A stretch of 64,000 nt of DNA from contig OX421968.1 in assembly GCA_949128115.1 (NCBI GenBank), positions 54,143,423 to 54,207,422 of the forward strand. The letters are read 5' to 3'. Made by a program: the position numbers and the translations under genes. The notes under the pieces were generated by a model. The model saw nothing but the letters and a program-made list of their open reading frames with translations. It searched no databases and was not told the DNA's origin. Within the stretch, counting starts at the first letter, position 1, and each line of letters opens with the position of its first letter. Source of the stretch: Anaspis maculata (lineage: Eukaryota > Arthropoda > Insecta > Coleoptera > Scraptiidae). Below are positions 45,799 through 56,614 of the stretch, piece after piece.

Positions 45799-46467
45799 AA
45801 GGGTGTCTTTTTTAAAGTGAACCCTTTTGAAACTGGATTAAAAATTGAACTAAAAGCGGATTTTATTGAAAGTATGAGGTGAATGGAGAACAAATATCCA
45901 AGTTTTGATTTGGAAAGTTATTTGAAGATTACTACCAGTAAATAACCGCCACGTCTCTGAATGCATATTTCCGGCCTTCGTAACAAATCATGCATTGCAC
46001 GCCTGCATAATTTCGGGAGAAATATCAGCAATAATAATTCGAATAGGGTTAGTCAACTTTTCCAAATAATTCAGAGGTTCCAAGAAGACTTTCGACTTCA
46101 CGTAGCCCCACAAAAAGAAATCCAGTTCATGCTCACGTTAGCTGTATGTGGTCTCGCACTATCTTGTTGGTGCCACATATCATCATGAAGTTGTAGGTGA
46201 TGAATAGCGCCCACTAAAAACTGCTGTCGCAAAAGGACCGATATCTTCTTGTAACTGCCGGCAAAAATCTCTCGTAGCTTGAACAGTGGAGCCACTTCTC
46301 TAGAAGAGCTCCACCATTTTTATCCGGTCTTCTATCGGCCAGCGCTCCATATCACAGAAAACTTGATACTTGGAGCTACAAGACGACTTTTCATGTAAAG
46401 TTTTTTTGACAACCGGGGTCATAATGGGAATGGATGAAAATGAGGTCACTTTGAAAAGGACACCCTT
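45799..46467 (-). mobile_element. Tc1/mariner-type deletion derivative
   Basis: Inverted ends AAGGGTGTCTTTTTTAAAGT and ACTTTGAAAAGGACACCCTT, flanked by TA. The minus strand encodes both the N-terminal start and the C-terminal catalytic part of an IS630-like transposase, joined across a deletion, so the element is a nonautonomous internal-deletion product. Confidence 0.85.
45930..46350 (-). pseudogene. DDE transposase fragments inside the 45.8-kb element
   Basis: From 46350 the minus strand reads MERWPIEDRIKMVELF, the usual start of this arthropod transposase group. After a deletion a second frame gives DDMWHQQDSARPHTANVSM, containing the second catalytic Asp. Out of frame beyond it is RRPEICIQRRGGYL, the typical end. 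The middle, including the first catalytic Asp, is gone. Confidence 0.82.
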
Positions 46468-46789
46468 TACATCACGTGACCCCCCCGCGGCCCTCACTCT
46501 TTGTAACTGACCAAGCAGTATTGCCAAACTTGTTACTTTAGTATTGGCGAGTAACATTACCGATGGTGGCGCTGCTGATGCGCTTCGCATGTAAACAAAC
46601 ATGTCGGATAGGGCACGGATTGTTGCCCGCGCGTTCAAAAATCTTATCAGTTGTAAGCGGTTTTTAATGTCCTCCAGACGTGAAACGTGGCTAATTAGTA
46701 CCTATTGCGGTGGAAGTCGAAAATGGCAGAAGCGAATTGAGTGTTATGAAGGTTTTCAATCACTGGATGGCCTCAAGCCTCAACGGATT

Positions 46790-47110
46790 CTCGATGTATC
46801 GTGATGGGATACTGATGGGAGAGGAAATTCTGAAGTCACAATTTCTTGTGTTGTGTGGTCGAAAGCGAACCGAATCAAGCTTCATTTCAAACATAGACAT
46901 ATTTGGATTGTGTTTACAAACAAGCGCATTGTATGAATCTCCTCACGAGGCAACTGAGATCGTAATTAAAAGAAATAGTAGTAGCAGTTCCTGCGAGTTC
47001 CTGTGACATTGGAACGTTTAATTGCACTTGCAAAGCAGGCCAGTCCGGGACATGCAAACATATCGCAGCTGTGCTTCTTCGATGCAGCCATTTAAAGTTC
47101 CTATTTTCAG
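46790..47110 (+). pseudogene. SWIM-type zinc-finger protein fragment
   Basis: From 47002 one frame encodes GTFNCTCKAGQSGTCKHIAA, a SWIM domain: C-X-C-X7-C-X-H with ligands at 47023, 47029, 47053 and 47059. Upstream, an open frame (46710-47006) lies in a different phase. SWIM domains bind DNA or protein and occur in MULE transposases and in arthropod YqaJ-associated proteins. No start, partner domain or continuation was found. Whether it is host- or transposon-derived is unclear. Confidence 0.65.
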
Positions 47111-47790
47111 CGACACTTTTCCCAGGCTTTTCTCGTAGTCATATTTTCCACAGTGCCAAGTTTGTTTGTCATCTTGACTACCCAACTTGCGTCTTTCGCT
47201 TTCGACGGGAAACGGTGAAAATGTAACTCTTCCTTTTTCCGGTTTGAACAGCGCGACTCGCACTCGGAAACGCAACAAATTCTCCGCCACTTTTTGTCAC
47301 TATGACAAAGTCACAAATCTTACCACCTCCCATTCTGATGCCACTTTTGCTTGCCAGTCGTCGTACACGTGCCACTCTTATTTAAAAATGCAATGCTTTT
47401 GCAACCGACGACACCTAGTATATTCAAGATAATGAAACGTGCGTGGCTCACGTACTTTGTTGTAAAAAATCAACGCCGCGTTAAGTCAGATGGAATCAAT
47501 TAAAGTCACCAAACACCGCAACGCTCATAAGAGCCCACACAAATCTGCGGTTGATCCGTGCACAAACGTCGTTTACACGTTGGCCGTCAGATGGCGTATT
47601 CGACCTTGAAACTCGCCAATAATGGTTGTCCAGTCAGTATATATGACCATTTCTCGCGAGGCCCATACTCGCTTGTAGATTAAGGCAGAGAGATATTGAT
47701 CAAAAAGCAAAAGAAGGCTCATCTCGTGCCATTTTTAGTCATATATCCACCTCTGGAAAATATCATTGGTCAAGTGCGCATCGTATCTAA
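47111..47790. other. No gene recognised
   Basis: ATTATTGGCGAG near 47617 (minus) and TAGTATTGGCGAG near 46540 (plus) could be degraded inverted ends of one element covering the SWIM fragment; this is weak. Confidence 0.3.
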
Positions 47791-47799
47791 TGCAGCATT

Positions 47800-48010
47800 G
47801 CATTTTAGAGTGAAAATTCCTCTCCCAAATAGCCAGCATTATTCGCTGTAACTTCGGCTCGAATATTGGTTTTGAGTTTTAGTGTGCGTAGTTTGTCAGC
47901 ATAGACTTGCGCTTTCAAGAAACCTCAAAGATGGAAATCTGGCAGCGTGATATCGAGTGATTTCGCCGGCCAATTCATGTCACAATTTTTCGAAATATTG
48001 AACGTCGAAG
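47800..48010 (-). pseudogene. Tc1/mariner-type transposase C-terminal fragment
   Basis: The minus strand encodes NWPAKSLDITLPDFHL, a stop where Trp is usual, then GFLKAQVYADKLRTLKLKTN. This is the WPxxSPDLxxxDFxLWGxLK block before the catalytic triad's last acid in IS630-like transposases of arthropods. It is a separate insertion from the one at 45.8 kb. Confidence 0.8.
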
Positions 48011-48460
48011 AAATAAGTGAACACTTATTGGCACGTTAAAACCGAACCTGTCAAATTTCCAAAACATTTTTGGGTCATTCGGAATTAATTAAGATGAAAA
48101 TAGCCCAATGAAGCGAAGTTTATTACAGGGTAAGCTGCAAAACGAGATATTTTGGAGGCCTTTGGATTGCATCGCAGTGTTCATTTGAAAAAAAGTTTTT
48201 CGCGAAAATTATCACATGGTAAACAATGCCATATAGAATGAGCATTCTTTTGCTTTTTGATTCATCTCTCTATCTCAATTTATAAGCCAGTATTGGCGAA
48301 AAGTCGCAAAAAGTGGGCATACTGGCTGGACTGACTGGACTGCACAGGAAAATGAAGATTAAAAAAAAGCAGAGCCAATTTCCCAAAACCATTCATAGTT
48401 TCGTGGATTGTTGGCTTAAAAATATTCGAAATCACTCTTATATCAAGGGCAACAAAATCA
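48011..48460. other. No gene recognised
   Basis: AT-rich sequence between the transposase remnant and the right arm of the 39.6-49.3 kb foldback. Confidence 0.35.
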
Positions 48461-49460
48461 TTGTTGACCAGTGTAATAGGGGGGTACCCTCCCCCTTTTC
48501 CTCATATTTTTAGCTCTATTGAATATTTTTGGAAACGGTTTCAATTTTTGAATTCTACGTTCAATTTAAAGAAAAAAGTTACTCTTGCAAATTTCTTATT
48601 AAAGGCTTCATTTTCGAGATATTTGGGTTTAAAACATTGGAAAACATCTCGAAATCGCCACTTTCCAGGACCTATAAATTGAAATTCAAGAAAACTCGTG
48701 ATTCCTGAACTATTTAGAATGAATTTTCTGGGTGTTTCAAGTAGATTAGCCGCAATTTTTGCTAAGAACTATGAAAAAACAATTTGGGCCCTGGATCCCT
48801 GGAAAGAGGCGATTCTGAGATGTTTTCCGAAGTTTCATACCCAAATTTCTCAAAAATGAAGCCTCTAATATTTTTTTTGCAAAAGTAACTTTTTTCTTTA
48901 AATTGAACGTAGAATCCATAAATTGAGACCGTTTCCAAAAATATTCGGGGGGGGTCAAAAATAAGGGGTGAAGGCGGAGAGTACCACCCCCCATTATATT
49001 CGCCCCTAAAAATGTTTGATAAAATGCGTTATTATTGTTCAATAGAGACCTGTTTTGATAAACTTTGGTTTGAATTTGAATAAAATCGGTTGAACGATTC
49101 AAAAGTTATGCAAAAAAAGAAAACTAGAAAAAAACAAGTTTTTAGGCCTGTATCTCCGTTATTCTACGTTTGCGAGGGTATGTTTAATAACAAAAGTCCC
49201 CCTTATTTTTCAATTTTCTATCTCCCTGTGAATTTTATAACACTTACTCCGGGATACCCTGTGTAGAAATTTTGAAAAAAGAATCGAGTTTTTCGAATTT
49301 TAAAATTCTGAAATACTTATACATGTTTGTACTTGATTTTAGATTGGCTTTCTTTTTTCAATTCTCCTAATCCACTGGTTTTCATGAAATTGCGTGGATT
49401 TTGTAAGAAAAATTGGACATTTAACCAAGTCTGTGTACATACCATCTAGCGTCCGAGCCA

Positions 49461-49522
49461 GGAGGGAACTCTCAGACACGCGTTTCGACCTTTTGGGCCT
49501 CATCAGTGGGACGAGAACCTCC
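49461..49522 (-). ncRNA. Hammerhead ribozyme motif A
   Basis: On the minus strand: CTGATGA, stem II GGCC-CAAAA-GGTC, GAAA, a minimal stem III (C-GCGT-G) and the cleavage triplet GTC (49477-49475), with predicted cleavage after 49475. GGAGG/CCTCC closes distal stem I. An outer GTCTGTGTA/TACACAGAC pair (near 49532 and 49427) extends it. All invariant core residues are present. Such type I motifs with tiny stem III are known from Penelope-like elements and retrozymes. Confidence 0.82.
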
Positions 49523-49975
49523 AAACAACATGATACACAGACCTACCAATCTACAGGCTGATTAAATTTTGACCTACAATATGTACTTTGGGAAGATATT
49601 CCTCTCATTTTCCTGATTCAGAAAATATAACAGAATACGCATCTTATTCGCTTCAGAAAGTTCAGTGTCAAAGTTCAAATTTTTAGTTTTTTTTAATATT
49701 GATTAACTCATGAACGGGGTTCAATGAAATTCGCCGTGATTTCGCTTATTAGGTTAATTTGCAGACTCTGCCTAGTGCCTACCTACCTGCCTGTCAAGTT
49801 TCAATTGAATTCAACCAGTGGCATCAGAGTTAGGTACCAGAATTCGCAAATTAGGTGACTTTATTTTTTCAGCAGCCCTGGTTGGATTTTAGTGAAACTT
49901 GACAGGCAGGTAGACAGTGTTTGTAAACTAACCTAAGCTAAGTTACAGCGAATTTCATTGGACCATACATTAGTT

Positions 49976-50326
49976 TATACAGGGTGGTCCAGGTTATAGT
50001 AGCAATAACTCACCATTCGATGGTCCATCGAAAACTAGGTCGACATGCATAATTTAATTTTTCTCCAAAACGCTTCCTAAGGGAGATAGTACAGGACAAT
50101 TTTGAGAAAAGTTATCTACGTCAAGTGATGGATATTTATTTCGTAAGTATTTGTACCAAATTTGGTCAAAATCGCTTTGATAACTTGAGAGTTATTGCAA
50201 AAAGAATATTTTAAAAACTGAACTTTGAAGGGCTGTATCTCTCTTAGGAAGCGTTTTAGAAAAAAATTGAATTATGGACTATCGAATGGTGAATTATTGC
50301 TACTATAACCTGGACCACCCTGTATA
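49976..50326. mobile_element. Foldback deletion derivative, 350 bp
   Basis: Same termini as 35937-36985 (TATACAGGGTGGTCCAGG...). The left inner arm is deleted after GGGAGATAGTACAGGACAATT. The right terminus overlaps the next element at TATA. Confidence 0.9.
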
Positions 50327-51850
50327 CAGGGTCCTGGAATAGTGCGTCGGGCTTTCCTAGCGCCCTTCCCTTACGAGATAGAGACAAAGGTGTAATACAT
50401 AAAATCATTGATTTGAAAAGTTCTAACCAGTGAAATTATTTTCAACTATACAGGATGTTCCATTTTTGCGCTATAACAAAAACAAAGATTTTTTAAATGA
50501 AATGCCCCACTTTTGATTTCATTTTCTTGCTCAGCTTTTCATGCTCTATTACAAGCGTATTTTTGTTTTTTCAATTTGTGGCAGTGCTACCAATTAAAAA
50601 TTAAAAATTTGAATTTTTTGTAATTTCTGTTTTGAAAAATCGTAGGAGCCTCGTTTTTTGCAATCAAGGAATGAAATTTGGCACAACAATAGTCGAATAG
50701 GAGGTAAATAATTTCATGACAAAAAACTTCAGATACAGGGTGTTCAAAATTTTTTTTCGAACTTCGCAAATTTCAAAATGCTTGAAGTCATTTTTTTCAA
50801 ATGGAATGCCCCCTATTTTATTCAACCATTCGACAGCTTTTTTTCTCCCCTTTCATTTTTACCAGGGGTACCCTGCCCCTAAATTTGATAATTTCCGAGA
50901 TAATCAATAATTTTGATGAAAAGTGCTATTTATTAAAAATTTTCACGCCGGGCAGGCCATAGTGATCATCAACAAATGTCTGATTGACACATTTTGCTTG
51001 GTTTGATGCTAAGAACAAGTTTTTTTTTTATTGAATAGCTGCACTGAATTCCAATCTGAAGAAACTTGAAAAAGAATTTCGTTGCCCGATGGAAAAAAGA
51101 AAATTCAAATTGAGTTTAGTAAAGCGGTTTTCTCGACTTCGAAGACCTTCAAACTGTCAAATTGAGAAGTGCGTTCATTTTGACACATGATTTTCTGTAT
51201 AAACCTACTGAAGAACATAGAAAATCCAAATAAACGACAATTTTCATCAAAATCATCGATTATCTCTGAAATTATGGAATTTAGGGGTAGGATTCCCTAG
51301 TAAAAATGAAAGAGGAAAAAAAAAGCTGTCGAATGGTGAGATAAAATATGGGGCATTCCATTTGAAAAAAATTACTTATGGCATTTTGAAATTTGCGAAG
51401 TTAAACAAAAAATTTGCACACCCTGTATAATTGAACTCAAGTTTTTTATCATGAAGTTATTCAGGTTCTGTTCGACTACCGTTATGCCAAATTTCATTCC
51501 TTAATCCCAAAAAACGAGGCCTCTACGATTTTTCAAAGGGAACCTTGAAATTACAAACAAATTCAATTTTAATTTTCAGTTGGTAGCACTGCCACAAATT
51601 GAAAAAACAAAAATACACTTGTAATAGAGCTTGAAAAGCTGAACAAGAAAATGAAATTAAAAGTGGGGCATTCCATTTAAAAAAATCTTAATTTTTGTTA
51701 TAGCGCAGAAATTGAACACCTGTATAGTTGAAAATAATTTTACAAGGTAGAACTTTTCAAACTAATAATAATATGTATTACACCGTTTCCTCTATTTTGC
51801 AAGGTAAGGGCGCTAGGAAAGCCCGACGCACTGTTGCAGGACCCTGTATA
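50323..51850. mobile_element. Foldback element with two more nested inside
   Basis: TATACAGGGTCCTGGAATAG pairs with a decayed complement ending GCAGGACCCTGTATA. Further inverted ACAGG(A/G)TGT termini define nested palindromes at 50447-51726 (TATACAGGATGTTCCATTTT) and 50733-51429 (ATACAGGGTGTTCAAAATTT). The arms pair throughout; the centre is near 51085. Confidence 0.9.
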
Positions 51851-52117
51851 ATATTAAAAAAAAAAAAACGAAAAAAATGTTAAATTTGACACCCTGTATC
51901 TTTCTTAGTAAGCGAGTGAGAGGCATATTATGCTATATTATGTATTGTCTGAATAAGGCTAACAAGAGGTATATTTTTCCCAAGTAGGTATCGGAGATAA
52001 AAACTGAATCACTCTGTATACAGAACATGTCCAGTTTCAAGACATGAATCTGACTTGTGAAAATTATATGACTTGTGCATGATTTATATTCCTTTGAGAG
52101 CATCAATAAACTTACTC

Positions 52118-52148
<31 letters not shown>

Positions 52149-52400
52149 CACTTACTCACTTACATGCATTTTTGCCCCGTCGGGATTATCCAAAAACGCT
52201 TCCTATTTTCTTGGCAGATTTAGATGGACTGTCGAATTATGATTTCATAAATATCCACGCACGGCCAATGGACTGCTAATGGTGCCTGAGATATCAATTT
52301 TTGAAAATTGGAACAGGGTACATGGAAATATCGATTTTTCACTGAAATTTTGATCAAGTGTAAAAGTTTTCACAGCTCTCCGACTACCACATCAGACGAT
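51851..52400. other. Interval with an (ACTT)n microsatellite
   Basis: ACTT/CTTA repeats run from about 52110 to 52165. A decayed foldback end (CACTCTGTATACAG) lies near 52012. No gene was recognised. Confidence 0.6.
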
Positions 52401-52401
52401 C

Positions 52402-52470
52402 GGACCGAAACTGCACAGACACGTGTTTCGCCCCTATTGGGGGGCTCATCAGTGCGCAGGCATTCAGTCC
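52402..52470 (-). ncRNA. Hammerhead ribozyme motif B
   Basis: On the minus strand: stem I CTGCGCA...TGTGCAG (7 pairs), CTGATGAG (52452-52445), stem II GCCCC-CCAATA-GGGGC, GAAA, minimal stem III C-ACGT-G and GTC (52420-52418), with predicted cleavage after 52418. Distal stem I closes with GGAC...GTCC around an asymmetric internal loop, as needed for the loop-loop contacts of fast natural type I hammerheads. Every invariant core nucleotide is present. Confidence 0.9.
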
Positions 52471-52639
52471 AACCATCCGATGCCGTGGCAGCCAGAGATC
52501 TTTTGGTAATATACACCCAGGAAGACTTCTAATATGTGAGTCTAAAAATGCGAGGTGCCCGCTATTTGGCCCAAAGAGGCGCAATATTTTTTATATTTGC
52601 GTGTTTGTTGTCCTTTAAAAGTTTCTCGTCAATTCCATG

Positions 52640-52987
52640 TACCTTATCCTTCATTCATAGACTTGTCGGGAGCAGAGGTTTGGAGTTAGTCTATACGAAG
52701 AAGCTCTCTCCTTCCGGAGATCTTTGAACGATAATGCGATTCCAGATTTGACCTCCTCGCAAAGGAAGTGGGACGATTTAAATATATTGAGGACCATCGA
52801 ATCTTTCACCTTTGATTCGGAAATCGACAAAATTCGTTTATCATCAACGCAAATAAGATCGGAATCTTCACCCGAACAAAAACAACACGTAACTCAAACA
52901 AACACGTACAAAGCAAACAATGAACAATTGAATAGCACCTTCACTTCTCTGCCCTACGTCCACCCACGTTCCTATCCGTCGCCCTAG
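52640..52987 (+). pseudogene. Unidentified coding fragment before the LTR-like repeat
   Basis: A continuous frame from about 52670 (RFGVSLYEEALSFRRSLNDN) runs through the frame ending SLPYVHPRSYPSP at 52987. It is rich in Ser/Thr/Gln near the end. It lies ~85 bases before a polypurine tract and TG-starting repeat, so it may be the last ORF end of an LTR retroelement. No domain was recognised. Confidence 0.4.
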
Positions 52988-53058
52988 CTGAGGGGTACCG
53001 AACAACGGTTCATAAGTACGGCGAACACAGGGCTACATAGGAGACGAACGACGTCTCT

Positions 53059-53071
53059 GGAGGGGGAGTAC
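53059..53071 (+). promoter_or_regulatory. Candidate polypurine tract
   Basis: GGAGGGGGAGTAC sits directly before the TG that starts the 145-bp repeat, as a retroelement polypurine tract precedes a 3' LTR. Confidence 0.5.
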
Positions 53072-53216
53072 TGTGGCGGCTCTCATATGGGCATGTGGCG
53101 GAGGAACTGTTGTCTTCTCGGTAGCTTAGTGGTAGAGTACCCATCCGGCAAATGGAAGACGCGGGTTCGATTCCTGCTCGGGGCAAGACGTTTTTTCTCC
53201 GCCACATCGCGCCATA
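53072..53216 (+). repeat. tRNA-bearing short LTR-like repeat, copy 1
   Basis: Starts TGTGGCGGCTCTCAT and ends CATCGCGCCATA. Inside (53112-53190) is a tRNA-like cloverleaf: A box GTAGCTTAGTGG, an anticodon arm CCAT-CCGGCAA-ATGG with a 7-nt loop, a T arm with GGTTCGATTCC, and a long acceptor-like stem (GTCTT...AAGAC). It has no target duplication on its own, as expected of a 3' LTR attached to internal sequence. A SINE is the alternative reading. Confidence 0.7.
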
Positions 53217-53738
53217 TCATCGTCATCAAAAAATAACCGATATAATCAAACGTGCTTTGATTTCTACCGAAATCCCTGCTTGCTTAGAGCCAAACGGCCT
53301 TGTTCGTGATGACGGCAAACGACCTAATGGTGTGACACTAGTTCCCTGGCGTCATGGGAAAGATTTGGTATGGGCATTTCACCTGCAGTGACACAATGGA
53401 ACAATCATACATTGGGCTCTCCTTGAGAAAACCGCCGGGTGTTGCTGAATTCGCGGCGGCAAAAAAGAAGAAAAAATATAAAGGCATATTCGCCCAAGAT
53501 TATATTTTTCTGTTTTTTTGCTGTGGAGATCTTTGGTTGTTGGTGCGAAGCTGCCTCTGATTTTATGGATGACTTAGGTACGAGACTTCATCGTGTGACA
53601 GGAGATACCCTCGCTATAGAAAATTCTTGATACAAAGAATATAGGTACATTGAGATTCAACAGCCAATGCAGCGAGTATGATGGGGACCTTCGTTCGGTC
53701 GGATGATCCCCTTTTTTAGTTTTTCAGCAATTTATTAT
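53217..53738. other. No gene recognised
   Basis: Short frames, including a lysine run (KKKKKY), have no recognisable features. Confidence 0.35.
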
Positions 53739-55685
53739 TATACCGGGTGGGCCATAAAAAACCGCACTGTTTTATTTTCCTCGCCGAATTTTTGTTTCTT
53801 GGCTGATTTTGACAAGCTTGGTATCCTTGTGTAGCCAAATGAGTAGGCTATCAAAGTCGTATATAAATATTGCTGGAATATCAAAAATCAAAATGGCGGA
53901 CACAACTGAAAATAGGCTTTCGTTTGCAGTCGTTTCTTTTGATTTAAATTTGACAGAATGACAGAACTAAAGACAATTTTTGGAAGAACGAACTGTTTTC
54001 TACATTTTGAGACCATGACCAGCTCAAATGGTCTATTTGTTCTGAAAATGTAACAAACTGAATATATGCCCATTTGGAATTTTCTCAATCCGTAACGAAT
54101 AATAAAAAAATATTATTTTGCCTGCCAAATTTTTGTTTCTTGAACGATTTTGACAGGTTTTATATTATTGTGTGGCCAACTGAATATCATACAAGTATCA
54201 TTTGTGAATACAGTCGAAATGTCAAAATTAAAGAAGGCGGACACATCTGGAAATAGGCGTTCTTTTGCAGTCGTTTTTTTTTTATTGAAATTGGACGGAC
54301 TGACAGAACTAAAGGCGTTTTTTGAAAGAACGCACTGTTGTTTCCACTTTGAGACCACGACCATTCAAATGGCTCATTCTTTAGAGAAATAAAGAAAATT
54401 GAAAGAAAATTTTTTTGGCATTATTTCGATCCCTCACGAGTGAAACAAATTTATTATTTTGAGTGCTAAATTTTTATTTCTCTTTAGATTTTGACAGATT
54501 AGGTACCATTGTGTAGCCAAATAAATGGGCTACAATAATCATCACGAATATGGTCAGAATCTCAAAATTCAAAATGGTGAACACAACTGAAAATAACCCT
54601 TATTTTGCAGTTTTTTCTTTTTTGTTGAAATGTGTCAGAACGATAGAAACTCAAGACGTTTTCTGGAAGAACGAACTGTTTTCTGTATTTTGAGACCATG
54701 ACCAGCTCACTTTGTTCATTCGTTGTGGACATGTTACAAATTGAATAAGATTTTCAGTTGTGTCCGAGGTGTTTTGAAAAAAACACAAACACAAAATTCA
54801 GAATTTTGACCAGATTCATGTATAATTCTTGTAGGCTATTTATTAGGCGACACAATATTGCCTGATCTGTCAAAATCGATGAAAAAAAGCAAAACAATTA
54901 GCAATCTGAACAATAAATTTTATTAATCGTTAAAGATTTAAACAATGGCAAAAAAACTTTTTTTTTAATTTGCTACATCTCCTCAATCCATGAACCAATT
55001 AAGCTGATTGTGACTTCAAAGTGCAAAAAACAGTCCTCTCTTTCCAAAAACGCCTTCAGTTTTGTCAGTCGTTGGATTTCAAAAGAAGACTGCAAAAGAA
55101 TACTTATTTTCAGTTGTGTCCGCCATTTTGAATTTTGACATTTTGACCATTCCGACCACCCGCTGACGTGTTCTACAGCTCCAAGCTTTATTATATTAAT
55201 AAGAACTAATAAACTATCTATCTTTCATATTTCATATGACACTTGTATCTTATTTATTTGGCTTACAATGATAGCAAACCTGTTCAAATCGCTTGAGAAA
55301 CAAAAATTTGACAAGCAAAACAATATAGGTATTTCTATTATTCGTTACGGAGTAAAATAGAGTTTCAATTTGCTATATTTCCAGAACGAATCAACCGATC
55401 GAGCTGGTCATAGTCTCAAAATGTAGAAAATAGTTCGTTTTTGCAAAAAAACTTTTTAATTCTGTCATTCTGTCAAATTTCAATCAAAAGAAACGACTGC
55501 AAAAAAGGCTAATTTTCAGTTGTGTCCGCCATTTTGAATTTTGATATTCCAGCAAAATTTGATGTGATTTTGGTAGCCTATTTAATTGGCTACACATGGA
55601 TACCAAACTTGTCAAAATCGGCCAAGAAACAAAAATTCTGCGAGGAAAATAAAACAGTGCGGTTTTTTATGGCCCACCCGGTATA
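53739..55685. mobile_element. Palindrome built from tandem ~340-bp units
   Basis: TACCGGGTGGGCCATAAAAA and complement bound it. Each arm holds three direct units recognised by GATTTTGACArGyTTGGTAT...TGTGTAGCCAAA and CAAAATGGCGGACACAACTG, spaced ~340 bp (near 53797, 54136, 54475 on the left; inverted near 54860, 55275, 55600 on the right). It differs from the simple foldbacks in its internal repetition. Confidence 0.85.
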
Positions 55686-55830
55686 CATATACAGGGTGTT
55701 TCCGGATTAAATCGCATCCTTTCAGGAAATTATGGAAATCATCAAAAGAAGTAGACTTTCTCGAAAAAATATACAGTTGAATATACAGTTGAAAAATATA
55801 CTCTTGAAAAATAAGTCGAAAAGTAAGAGT

Positions 55831-56195
55831 AACATTTTTCCCTAAATTGCTTCCTAAGGGAGTTACAGCCTCTCAAAGGTACGAAGTGAAACAGATTTTT
55901 CAATTATTTGCTCAAGAACCGTCAAGAGGAACAACTTCAAGTTTGGTGTAGGAAGGTTCCTCAAGACTTTTTTTTTCTGACAGTTCAACCATACCCCAAC
56001 CCCCTCTAACTCCGCCGCCACTGACCAGATTTGTTTGAAATTTTGCATGAACATTTGCAATGTTGAGAAACCTTTTTACACTAAATATGAAGTTCTTCAC
56101 CTTGACGGTTCTTGAGCAAATAATTAAAAACTCTGTTTCACTTCGTACCTCTGAGGGACTGTAACTTCCTTGGGAAGCAATTTAGGAAAAAATGT
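55831..56195. mobile_element. Palindrome nested in the 55.7-kb foldback
   Basis: AACATTTTTCCCTAAATTGC with its complement, and GTACGAAGTGAAACAGA with its complement. Arms ~130 bp; the centre lies near 56010. Confidence 0.85.
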
Positions 56196-56614
56196 TAGAT
56201 ACTTTTTTCGAATTATTTTTTTGAGAGGAATCACCTCCCAAAATTTTATGCAAGGTCACTGAAACTCTCTGTATGTCAGAAACGATTATTGACGGAGATA
56301 TAGGCGTTCAGAGTTGAACTTTAAAAATCGATTTTTCGTCATAACTTTACCAAAGGATAATAACGTGGTCCATTGAAATTTTCCAGGGGCGTGGATATAA
56401 TGGGGGATGACTCCGCTTTTTTACCCCTTAAGGTAATTTTGTAGATTGTTCACATTTCTGAATTCTACGTTGGATTTCAAAGAAGAAGTTACCGTTGCAA
56501 AATTTTGATTAGAGGCTTCGTTTTTAAGATCTTTGGGTTTGAAATTTTTGAAAACACATCAAAATATTCAATATCGTAAAAGTTAAGGCATTCTCCTAAT
56601 GGAGGCATCTTGAA

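Larger units (their letters stand above)
39637..49266. mobile_element. 9.6-kb foldback complex, outermost arms
   Basis: TATACAGGATGTCCTGGAAT pairs with a decayed complement ending GGGATACCCTGTGTAG. Left arm 39637-39900 and right arm 48460-49266 share CATACCCTCGCAAACGTA, GAACAATGATAACGCATTT and the 'AGGGGCG' core. Between them lie nested palindromes, a LINE, Tc1/mariner-type remnants and a SWIM-domain fragment. Confidence 0.82.

Noticed and set aside
52724..52987. Host gene exon starting at the internal ATG 52724
   Set aside because: The same protein is readable in a continuous frame upstream of the ATG and ends just before a polypurine tract and LTR-like repeat, so a retroelement origin is more likely.
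53112..53190. Functional tRNA gene
   Set aside because: Imperfect acceptor and D stems, and the same sequence recurs as part of a dispersed 144-bp repeat at 58705; it is repeat-borne.
53739..55685. CRISPR-like or centromeric satellite array
   Set aside because: Only three diverged units per arm in inverted arrangement; no short direct repeats with unique spacers.
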